Positions 23,419 to 30,395 of a DNA stretch of 64,000 bases are shown here, one piece after another (the first letter of the stretch is position 1; each line of letters opens with the position of its first letter). Under the pieces are notes generated by a model. It did no database searches. It was not told the DNA's origin and saw only the letters and a list, made by a program, of their open reading frames with translations. Source of the DNA: JAAYHG01 sp012735455 (lineage in GTDB: Bacteria; Bacillota; DTU030; DUMP01); assembly GCA_050951365.1 (NCBI GenBank), contig JBMNIX010000012.1, positions 62,001 through 126,000 on the forward strand, in the 5' to 3' direction. The position numbers were made by a program, and so were the translations under genes.

Positions 23419-25635
23419 GTGGGTTATATGGTGCCAGAGCTCTCTACCGCTGAGGAAACGGTTACCGGCGAAGTCAAGAGCATCATCTTTCGCAATGCTG
23501 AAAACGGCTATACGGTGGCTGCCATTGAGGGCTCCCAGGGGGAGGTACGCGTAACCGGTCATCTTGCCACTGTCCGGGAGGGTGGCCGGTACATTTTTTA
23601 CGGCAGCTGGGTGGTGCATCCCAAGTACGGTAGGCAGTTTGCGGTCGGTGCCGTGGAGGAGGTAGTGCCTGTCGAGGCAGAGGGCATTGTGGGCTATCTC
23701 GCCAGCGGTTTGATCCCTGGTGTGGGCGAACGCCTTGCCCGCCGTTTAGTGGATCACTTTGGTGAGGAGACCCTGAATATCATCGCCGAGGAGCCCTCGC
23801 GATTGGTAGAGGTGCATGGGGTAGGCAAGAAGCTGGCGGCCAAGATTGCCCGGTCGGTAAACGCGAACAAAGAGGTAGAGCGTCTCATGGTGTTCCTGCG
23901 ACAACACCGGGTAAGCACCAACTTGGCCCTAAAGATCCATCGTCGTTACGGGCATGAGGCTATTGACCGCTTGCGGGACAACCCCTATGCCCTGACGGAG
24001 GACATCTTTGGCGTAGGGTTTCTTACGGCTGATCGCTTGGCCCAGGAATTGGGGCTGCGGCGCCATGCCAAGGAACGGCTAGCAGCTGCTGCCACCTACG
24101 TCTTGCGGCAGGCGGCCACGCGCGCAGGTCACTGCTTCCTGCCGGAGGAAAAGCTGGTACAAGAAACCCTTAAGTTAGTGAATTCGCCTGGCGATGATGA
24201 GCCGGTGGAGGCGGATGAGGTAGAGGCTGCATTGGCGGACCTGTGCAGTCGTTCGGGAGAGGTAGTAAACGAAGAGGGTTGTTACTGGCTGCGTTATCTC
24301 TACCAGGCGGAGCGCGGCGTGGCCCGAGAACTAAGCCGTTTGCTTAAGGCCGAGAGACAACTTCCTATCGGCCGCCTTGACCAGGCCATCCGTGCTGCAG
24401 AGGCTGCTCTGGGACTTTCCTTTGCCCCGGCCCAAGCCACCGCAATCCGGCAGGGTTCTGTCCAAGGGGTAACTGTGCTCACCGGTGGTCCTGGTACCGG
24501 CAAGTCCACCATTGTGAGCGGGCTGATCCAAGTCCTGAGGGAAATTGAGCCCGGGGTCAAGATTTTGTTGGCAGCGCCTACGGGCCGAGCGGCGCAGCGC
24601 CTGAGCGAGCTTACCGGTTGTGAGGCTAGCACGATTCACCGGCTCCTAGGATACACACTGGCTGATGGTGAGCCGGTCTTCACCTATAACAGCGAGAACC
24701 AGCTCAAGGCCGATCTCCTCATTGTGGACGAGTTTTCCATGGTGGACATACTGCTCTGTTACCACCTGTTGCGGGCCGTACCTACTGAGTGCCGCTTGAT
24801 TCTGGTCGGAGATCAGGATCAACTGCCCAGCGTTGGCCCCGGGAGCGTACTCAGAGACATTATTGCCAGTCAGTTGGTACCGACGGTACGCCTCACCCAG
24901 ATCTTTAGGCAGGCACAAGAGTCGCTAATCACGGTGAATGCTCACCGTATCAACCAGGGTCAGAGCCTGGTACAGAAAAAAACCAGTGACTTTTATTTTC
25001 TGCGCTCAGAGGATCCTGAGAACACAGTAGATACGGTGCTGGATCTAGCAACCAAGATGGCGGATACCTTTGGCGTGGATAATATTCAGGTTCTGGCTCC
25101 GATGCACAAGTACATAACCGGGGTACAAAATCTAAACCGCCTTCTACAAGCGCGTCTTAATCCGCCTGGACCGGGCAAGCGGGATTATCCCTACCGTGAC
25201 CATGTTTTCCGCACCGGTGACAAGGTAATGGCTGTACGCAACAACTATGAGAAGGGTGTCTTCAACGGGAACCAGGGCCGAGTAGTGGACATCATCCTGA
25301 TGCAAGAGGATGAGGACGTGGATGAGGACACACTACTTCTTGAGTTCGATGGCCAGATCATCGCTTACGGCCGTTCCGAGCTAGACGAGATCACCCTGGC
25401 CTACGCTGCCACAGTACACAAGGCTCAGGGTAGTGAGTTTTCTTGTTGCATCTTCGTGCTTAGCACCCAGCATTGGTACATGCTGCAGCGTAACCTGCTT
25501 TACACCGGCGTTACCCGAGGCAAGAAGCTGGTTTTCTTGGTAGGAAGTTGGCGAGCCCTAAACCGAGCCATTGCCAACAATACTGTGCAGGAGCGCCACA
25601 CCGCCTTGAGCAACCGCCTGAGCCGGGATGTGTGA
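23419..25635 (+). CDS. recD2: RecD2-type ATP-dependent DNA helicase
   Basis: 738 aa, GTG start after AGGGGGGAGA. N-terminal OB-like region and helix-hairpin-helix (IPGVGERLARRLV, VHGVGKKLAAKIA), then the SF1B core: Walker A LTGGPGTGKST (about 354), Walker B IVDEFSMVD, LVGDQDQLPSVGPG, RLTQIFRQA and the C-terminal AYAATVHKAQGSEF. RecD2 acts 5'-3' without RecBC, in mismatch repair and replication-fork maintenance in Firmicutes. AddAB is at the far end of the window and is separate. Confidence 0.95.
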   Translation: MGYMVPELSTAEETVTGEVKSIIFRNAENGYTVAAIEGSQGEVRVTGHLATVREGGRYIFYGSWVVHPKYGRQFAVGAVEEVVPVEAEGIVGYLASGLIPGVGERLARRLVDHFGEETLNIIAEEPSRLVEVHGVGKKLAAKIARSVNANKEVERLMVFLRQHRVSTNLALKIHRRYGHEAIDRLRDNPYALTEDIFGVGFLTADRLAQELGLRRHAKERLAAAATYVLRQAATRAGHCFLPEEKLVQETLKLVNSPGDDEPVEADEVEAALADLCSRSGEVVNEEGCYWLRYLYQAERGVARELSRLLKAERQLPIGRLDQAIRAAEAALGLSFAPAQATAIRQGSVQGVTVLTGGPGTGKSTIVSGLIQVLREIEPGVKILLAAPTGRAAQRLSELTGCEASTIHRLLGYTLADGEPVFTYNSENQLKADLLIVDEFSMVDILLCYHLLRAVPTECRLILVGDQDQLPSVGPGSVLRDIIASQLVPTVRLTQIFRQAQESLITVNAHRINQGQSLVQKKTSDFYFLRSEDPENTVDTVLDLATKMADTFGVDNIQVLAPMHKYITGVQNLNRLLQARLNPPGPGKRDYPYRDHVFRTGDKVMAVRNNYEKGVFNGNQGRVVDIILMQEDEDVDEDTLLLEFDGQIIAYGRSELDEITLAYAATVHKAQGSEFSCCIFVLSTQHWYMLQRNLLYTGVTRGKKLVFLVGSWRALNRAIANNTVQERHTALSNRLSRDV

Positions 25636-25647
25636 GAATAAAGACTT

Positions 25648-25679
25648 TTTGACGCCGGCAGGAAAAACCCTGCCGGCGT
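25648..25679 (+). terminator. strong hairpin after recD2
   Basis: TGACGCCGGCAGG/CCTGCCGGCGTCA, 13-bp perfect stem with AAAAAC loop. No T-run follows on the + strand; T5 lies before it. Termination is likely from position but the site is atypical. Confidence 0.55.
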
Positions 25680-25786
25680 CAAATATGAGAAATTAGCATA
25701 ACACATTAACCTAAAAGCATATCATATTATACCTCAAGAAGGTTCAATAAGACATAAGGCTTAGTAAAGTGAAAGGGAGAGGACAT

Positions 25787-26893
25787 ATGGAAGTCAAACC
25801 TATTACCCTAAGTGTCATTAAGGCGGACGTAGGGAGTTTTGTCGGTCACGTACAGGCCCATCCTGAGATGCTGGCGGCAGTGCGCCAGCATCTTGGCGAC
25901 GCCAAAGAGAACGGGACCCTGGTAGATTTCCACGTGGCCAATGTTGGCGATGATATTGAGCTTATCATGACCCACTGCCTGGGGAACGATAGTGAGACTA
26001 TCCATAGCCTGGCGTGGGAAGCCTTCATGGCCGCGACTAAGGTGGCGAAAGAGCTAAAGCTCTACGGAGCGGGACAGGATCTATTGTCGGATGCCTTTTC
26101 TGGCAATATCAAGGGTATGGGACCCGGTGTGGCCGAAATGACATTTGTAGAGCGGCCCAGCGAACCGGTTATAGTTTTTATGGCAGATAAGACCGATCCC
26201 GGTGCCTTGAACCTACCACTGTATAAGATGTTTGCCGACCCCTTTACCACCATTGGCTTGGTAATTGACCCTAAGATGCATGATGGCTTTATCTTTGAAG
26301 TCCATGACCTGGTAGAGCAGAAAAAGGTAACCTTCTCCTTACCGGAAGAGCTCTACGATCTCCTGGTATACATCGGTTCCCCGGGCCGTTACTGCATCAA
26401 GCACGTCTTTGCCAAGCGAAACGGTGAGATTGGAGCTGTTACCAGTACCCAGCGCTTGAACCAGATCGCCGGCCGCTATGTGGGCAAGGATGATCCGGTG
26501 TGCATTGTCCGCTGCCAGAGTGGTTTCCCAGCCGTGGGTGAGGCGCTGGAGGCCTTTGCTGAACCACACCTGGTTGCCGGTTGGATGCGCGGTTCCCACT
26601 ACGGGCCGCTACTTCCGGTTTCTGAGGTGAGCAGCAGGCCTACCCGTTTTGATGGTCCGCCCCGAGTGGTGGCCCTGGGTTTCCAACTCTGTAACGGTCG
26701 CCTGATTGGCCCCATGGACTTCTTCGCGGATGTCGCCTTTGATAGGGTGCGTGAACAGGCGTTGCAATTGGCGGATTTCCTGCGGCGGCATGGCCCCTTC
26801 GAGCCCCATCGCCTCTCTTTGGATCACCTGGAGTATACCACCCTGCCACAGGTGGCAGATAAACTCAAACACCGTTTCCAGCCCATTGGTTAA
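25787..26893 (+). CDS. fbp: bifunctional fructose-1,6-bisphosphate aldolase/phosphatase (class V FBPase)
   Basis: 368 aa. A single active site condenses triose phosphates and dephosphorylates FBP, making gluconeogenesis one-way. Found in archaea and deep-branching or thermophilic bacteria, including Moorella. Recognised by VSVIKADVGS-like SVIKADVGSFVGH, LMTHCLGNDSE, KLYGAGQDLLSDAFSGNIKGMGPGVAEM, VFMADKTDPGALNLPLYKMFADP and PPRVVALGFQLCNGRL. ATG 25787 has GGGAGAGGA upstream. Its presence suits an autotrophic or acetogenic, probably thermophilic organism. Confidence 0.95.
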   Translation: MEVKPITLSVIKADVGSFVGHVQAHPEMLAAVRQHLGDAKENGTLVDFHVANVGDDIELIMTHCLGNDSETIHSLAWEAFMAATKVAKELKLYGAGQDLLSDAFSGNIKGMGPGVAEMTFVERPSEPVIVFMADKTDPGALNLPLYKMFADPFTTIGLVIDPKMHDGFIFEVHDLVEQKKVTFSLPEELYDLLVYIGSPGRYCIKHVFAKRNGEIGAVTSTQRLNQIAGRYVGKDDPVCIVRCQSGFPAVGEALEAFAEPHLVAGWMRGSHYGPLLPVSEVSSRPTRFDGPPRVVALGFQLCNGRLIGPMDFFADVAFDRVREQALQLADFLRRHGPFEPHRLSLDHLEYTTLPQVADKLKHRFQPIG

Positions 26894-26914
26894 TAGACAA
26901 AGCTGCTTGTTTGG

Positions 26915-26943
26915 AACGGGTTGCGCACAGGCAACCCGTTTTT
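26915..26943 (+). terminator. terminator of the FBPase gene
   Basis: AACGGGTTGC, 6-base loop, GCAACCCGTT, then TTT. Confidence 0.88.
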
Positions 26944-26958
26944 CTCTGTCCTGCGCGG

Positions 26959-26987
26959 GTTTACTTTTCCCCTTATTGGTAATAATA
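26959..26987 (+). promoter_or_regulatory. sigma-F (or sigma-G) type forespore promoter of spoIIR
   Basis: GTTTA (26959-26963), 14-base spacer, GGTAATAATA (26978-26987). The -10 box fits GGNRANAHTR at every position. spoIIR is a sigma-F gene in Bacillus. Confidence 0.6.
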
Positions 26988-27004
26988 CGTAATGGAGTTC
27001 TTAA

Positions 27005-27039
27005 CCGGTGGGCCAGACGGCGAGGGCCTGGCCCACCGG
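27005..27039 (+). other. long hairpin in the spoIIR leader
   Basis: CCGGTGGGCCAG (27005-27016) and CTGGCCCACCGG (27028-27039) form a perfect 12-bp stem with an 11-base loop between the forespore promoter and the SD. There is no T-run, so it is probably not a terminator. Confidence 0.6.
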
Positions 27040-27062
27040 GAACCATTAAGGGGGAGAAAGAA

Positions 27063-27698
27063 ATGCTGAAACTGGCTCGTTCCATGCTAATAGTTGCTGC
27101 AATTGCCGTAGCCCTGTTACTGATCCATGCAGCATACTCCCCGGTTCTGGCTACAAGCCCAGCGGGGAAACACCTTATTCGCCTGCACGTTATCGCCAAC
27201 AGTGACAGTACTTTTGATCAAGCCCTAAAGCTTAGAGTGCGGGATGAGATTCTGGCACAAGCTGGTGAGCTCTTTCGTTCCGCCCGCACAGAGGAAGAAG
27301 CCGAACTTCTGCTTGCTACCCACCTGACAGAGGTGGAGGAGGTTGCAAACAAGGTATTGGTGCAGGCAGGGGCTGACTACAGTGCTCGAGCCGAGGTGGG
27401 GGTGTATTCTTTTCCAGAGCGCACATACGACAATCTCACCTTGCCTGCGGGACGCTACCGTGCGCTGCGTTTAATACTGGGACAGGGACAGGGCGCCAAC
27501 TGGTGGTGTGTTCTTTTCCCGCCTCTTTGTTTTGTAGATGCCAGTACCGGACCGGCGGTGACCCCGGTTTTGGCCGCGCCCAGGGACGTGCAGGGGCGAC
27601 CGGTGGAGGTTCGTTTCAAATTAGTTGAGGCAGTTGGCCGTTTCTCAAGACAGGCGCGAGTTGCCGAAGGTCTTGTGGCTCTGGAAAAGGCAGAGTAA
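27063..27698 (+). CDS. spoIIR: stage II sporulation protein R
   Basis: 211 aa from ATG 27063 (SD GGGGGAGAAAG). An N-terminal signal or anchor (about 7-28) precedes the SpoIIR domain: HLIRLHVIANSDSTFDQALKLRVRDEIL and the Trp-Cys block ANWWCVLFPPLCFVD. Made in the forespore and secreted into the intermembrane space, where it triggers SpoIIGA to process pro-sigma-E. The sigma-F-like promoter upstream supports the call. In Bacillus spoIIR sits just upstream of ywlC (tsaC); here it is about 24 kb away. Confidence 0.95.
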   Translation: MLKLARSMLIVAAIAVALLLIHAAYSPVLATSPAGKHLIRLHVIANSDSTFDQALKLRVRDEILAQAGELFRSARTEEEAELLLATHLTEVEEVANKVLVQAGADYSARAEVGVYSFPERTYDNLTLPAGRYRALRLILGQGQGANWWCVLFPPLCFVDASTGPAVTPVLAAPRDVQGRPVEVRFKLVEAVGRFSRQARVAEGLVALEKAE

Positions 27699-27701
27699 CG
27701 T

Positions 27702-27730
27702 TTGGAAATACTGCCCCCTTGTGGTAAAAT
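27702..27730 (+). promoter_or_regulatory. promoter of the B3/B4-domain gene
   Basis: TTGGAA (27702-27707), 17-base spacer, TAAAAT (27725-27730). Confidence 0.6.
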
Positions 27731-27760
27731 GTAGAAGCAGAACACAAGGAGGGCGGCAAT

Positions 27761-28465
27761 TTGACAAAATTTGTTGTAGCACAAGAGGTGTTTGATCTTT
27801 TTCCCACGGTTTGCTTTGGTGTTGTTGTTGCTGAGGGCGTAGACAACCAAGGCGAGAGCCAAGAGATAACCGGTTTGCTGCAGGTGCAGGCCAAGGCCTT
27901 GAACGCAGAACTGGCCGGCACCGATGCGCGCCAGCATCCTCATGTACTCGTCTGGCGTGAGGCTTTTCAAAAACTGGGGCTTAACCCCAACAAATTCCCA
28001 AGTTCCATCGAGGCTCTGGCCAAACGCACGGCCAAGAAGCCAGAGCTGCCGGTGATAAACAAGGTAGTGGACCTGGTTAACGCTCTCTCATTGAAGTATA
28101 TTCTCCCCATGGGGGCGCACGACCTGGATATTCTTCCAGGTGATATCGAGGTTCGCCCGGCGAAGCGGGATGACGTTTTTATCCCCTTTGGTGCCACAGA
28201 TCCTGAGGCGGTGGACGAAGGTGAACTGGTGTACGCCACAGGGAACCAGGTGCGGACGCGCAAGTGGGTGTGGCGCCAGGGTGAGAAGGCCAAGGTGCTG
28301 CCTACTAGCACGCATCTCTTCTTTCCTATTGACGCCTTCTATGGTGTCACCGACCAGGCAGCTCGAGCTGCGCGCTCAGAGTTGGCAACCCTGTTGGAAC
28401 GCTTCTGCGGGGCCAGAACACAGGAGTTCTGGGTTGATAAGGATAATCCCGTTGCGGAATTCTAG
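27761..28465 (+). CDS. B3/B4 tRNA-binding domain protein
   Basis: 234 aa, TTG start after GGAGGGCGG. Resembles the B3/B4 domain of the phenylalanyl-tRNA synthetase beta chain as a stand-alone protein: LVWREAFQKLGLNPNKFPSSIEALAKRT, then LPVINKVVDLVNALSLKYILPMGAHDLD. Such free-standing proteins may edit or bind mis-charged tRNA or free amino acids; none is well characterised. A strong bidirectional terminator separates it from the converging MFS gene. Confidence 0.85.
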   Translation: MTKFVVAQEVFDLFPTVCFGVVVAEGVDNQGESQEITGLLQVQAKALNAELAGTDARQHPHVLVWREAFQKLGLNPNKFPSSIEALAKRTAKKPELPVINKVVDLVNALSLKYILPMGAHDLDILPGDIEVRPAKRDDVFIPFGATDPEAVDEGELVYATGNQVRTRKWVWRQGEKAKVLPTSTHLFFPIDAFYGVTDQAARAARSELATLLERFCGARTQEFWVDKDNPVAEF

Positions 28466-28476
28466 AACCAGGTTAA

Positions 28477-28514
28477 AAAGAGGCGGTCACGCCGTAGACG
28501 TGACCGCCTCTTTT
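28477..28514. terminator. bidirectional terminator between B3/B4 gene and MFS gene
   Basis: AAAAGAGGCGGTCACG pairs with CGTGACCGCCTCTTTT, so a T-run follows the stem on either strand. Confidence 0.9.
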
Positions 28515-28528
28515 ACTTTAAGCAGGGT

Positions 28529-29740
28529 CTAAGCCCCCTGTGATTTAGGTCTCATCTTTGGTGCTGAGCTTAAGGAGCCGTATTTTACCCACACAGCATC
28601 GGCCAAGAGGAAGATCCCTGTGGCAATGAAGATGGAGCGCAGGCCAAAGAGGGTGGTAAACAGGCTCCCGGCCAGTGGACCAATTAAGTTGCCTAGAGCC
28701 AGTGCACTGGAGGTGACGCCAAAGGCCCGCCCCCGCATATCATCGGGCACCTGTTTACCGATAATGGCATTGGCACAAGGAATCATGCCGCCCAAGAAAA
28801 TGCCGAGCAGGGCGCGCAGACTGAGAAGCTGCCAAGGTGTTTGCACAAAGGCTTGAGGGATATAAAACAGCCCGGCTCCGATAAGGGTAAAAATAAGGAT
28901 GCGGCTGTGCCCGCACTGGTCGCCACGCCGACCTAGGAAGGGAGCCGCGGCTACATTGGCTAGCCCGGTCACAGCAAAGATGATGCCTACAATCAAGGTC
29001 AGGTGCTCGGTGCTTCCAACCAGAGACTTGACGTAAACAGTGAGGACAGGTTCCACAATTTGAATGGAAAACTGGGCCAGGAGCATGACCACAAACATCT
29101 GCAGGAGGCCGGGGTTGGAGCTCACCAATTTAGTGTCGGCAATAAAGCCGCCAGAGGATTTTTCGGGGGCGCGGACAAATTTTTCTTTTACTAAGAAAAG
29201 AACCAGCAGGAATGACAGCACAAGCATTCCTGCTGAGACGCGAAAGAGCCCGCGGAAGGAAATAAAACCGCCGAGGACCCCGCCCACCAGGGGGCCGGCC
29301 ACGGTACCGGCCACCTGGCCGGTTTGCAAAAGGCCCAGGGCGTAGCCTAGGTGTTCATCAGGAGTACCTGTGGCCACAATGGCTACTGAAGCGGCGATAA
29401 AGCCACTCAGGCAGCCCATAAACGTCCGCGCCAAGAGGAGTTGTCCCACTGTGGTGGTATAGCTCATGATGTAGTTGAAGATGCCCACCGCAAGAAAGGA
29501 GCGCAGGGCCATGAGTTTGCGGCCGTGCCGATCGGCCAGGGATCCCCAGAAGGGTGAGAAAAGGGCCTGCATAAGAAAATTAGCAGAAAAGATGATGGCC
29601 GACCACATTGCGATACTCTCTTCCCCCTGGATACCCAGTTCCTCTACGTAGAGTGGCAGGAATGGTCCTACCAAGGTGGCTGCGAGCATCCCGACAAAGA
29701 GAGCAAACCAAAGCACGTAAAGGTTTCGACGCCACTGCAC
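28529..29740 (-). CDS. major facilitator superfamily efflux transporter
   Basis: 403 aa, about 12 predicted helices, GTG start with AGGAGGG 8 bases upstream. MFS motif A GSLADRHGRKLM lies between helices 2 and 3. Motif-C-like GLLQTGQVAGTVAGPLVGG in helix 5 marks the drug:H+ antiporter group. The second half repeats the pattern (FLGRRGDQCGHSR). It starts 12 bases after ybaK, so the two form a minus-strand operon. Substrate unknown. Confidence 0.9.
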   Translation of the reverse strand: MQWRRNLYVLWFALFVGMLAATLVGPFLPLYVEELGIQGEESIAMWSAIIFSANFLMQALFSPFWGSLADRHGRKLMALRSFLAVGIFNYIMSYTTTVGQLLLARTFMGCLSGFIAASVAIVATGTPDEHLGYALGLLQTGQVAGTVAGPLVGGVLGGFISFRGLFRVSAGMLVLSFLLVLFLVKEKFVRAPEKSSGGFIADTKLVSSNPGLLQMFVVMLLAQFSIQIVEPVLTVYVKSLVGSTEHLTLIVGIIFAVTGLANVAAAPFLGRRGDQCGHSRILIFTLIGAGLFYIPQAFVQTPWQLLSLRALLGIFLGGMIPCANAIIGKQVPDDMRGRAFGVTSSALALGNLIGPLAGSLFTTLFGLRSIFIATGIFLLADAVWVKYGSLSSAPKMRPKSQGA

Positions 29741-29752
29741 AGGTTTGCCCTC

Positions 29753-30217
29753 CTATCTTGTTGTTACGTCAACAATCTGGCCGCCGGTGACCTGTTGCAG
29801 CTGTGCTAGAGTTATGGGTACCGCCGAATGGGGGGTGCCTGCAGCGGCGTAAACTACAGGAAAGCGCCCCAAGCTAGCGTCAAGTAGCACCTGGACGGGC
29901 TGCGGAAGAGCAAAGGGGCAGACACCACCAACGGGATATCCTGTAACCTCTTCCACTTCTTCAGGTGTGGCCAGGCGCGGTTTACCACCCGCCACGGCTT
30001 TAAGTGCTCCTGCTTTTATCTTGACATCTCCAGCTGCTACCACCAGAACATAGCGAGATCCGATGCGGAAAAGGATGGTCTTGGCGATTTGTCCCACCTC
30101 GGTACCAAGAGCCGTTGCTGCAGCCTCTGCTGTAGCTGTATCTTGAGGCGTGGCGATTACCTTAAGGCCCAGGTTGAATCCGTCCAGCCACGCCTGCACT
30201 CGCTTGTGAGGGTGCAC
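29753..30217 (-). CDS. YbaK/ProX-type aminoacyl-tRNA deacylase
   Basis: 154 aa, GTG start with AGGAGG upstream. Cys-tRNA(Pro)/Pro-tRNA editing fold: GTEVGQIAKTILFRIG with the catalytic Lys, VVAAGDVKIKAGALK, TGYPVGGVCPFALPQPV (GGVCP loop) and the C-terminal AAGTPHSAVPI. It hydrolyses mis-acylated tRNA. First gene of the minus-strand unit with the MFS exporter. The 178 bases to the next gene on the plus strand hold no clear element. Confidence 0.92.
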   Translation of the reverse strand: MHPHKRVQAWLDGFNLGLKVIATPQDTATAEAAATALGTEVGQIAKTILFRIGSRYVLVVAAGDVKIKAGALKAVAGGKPRLATPEEVEEVTGYPVGGVCPFALPQPVQVLLDASLGRFPVVYAAAGTPHSAVPITLAQLQQVTGGQIVDVTTR

Positions 30218-30395
30218 TTAGAAACAGCCTCCTTTTTTGACTTTATTCAATCTTAACCCCGAGTTGGATAAAAAGCAACAATACCCATGCGAAAGCTGGC
30301 GTTCTTGGAGGACATTCCCAACACTTTCGGGATAGGATTCCTGATTTGACCAGCGAATTCTATAACAGGTAAGTACTGTGCAGGGAGGAAATATT

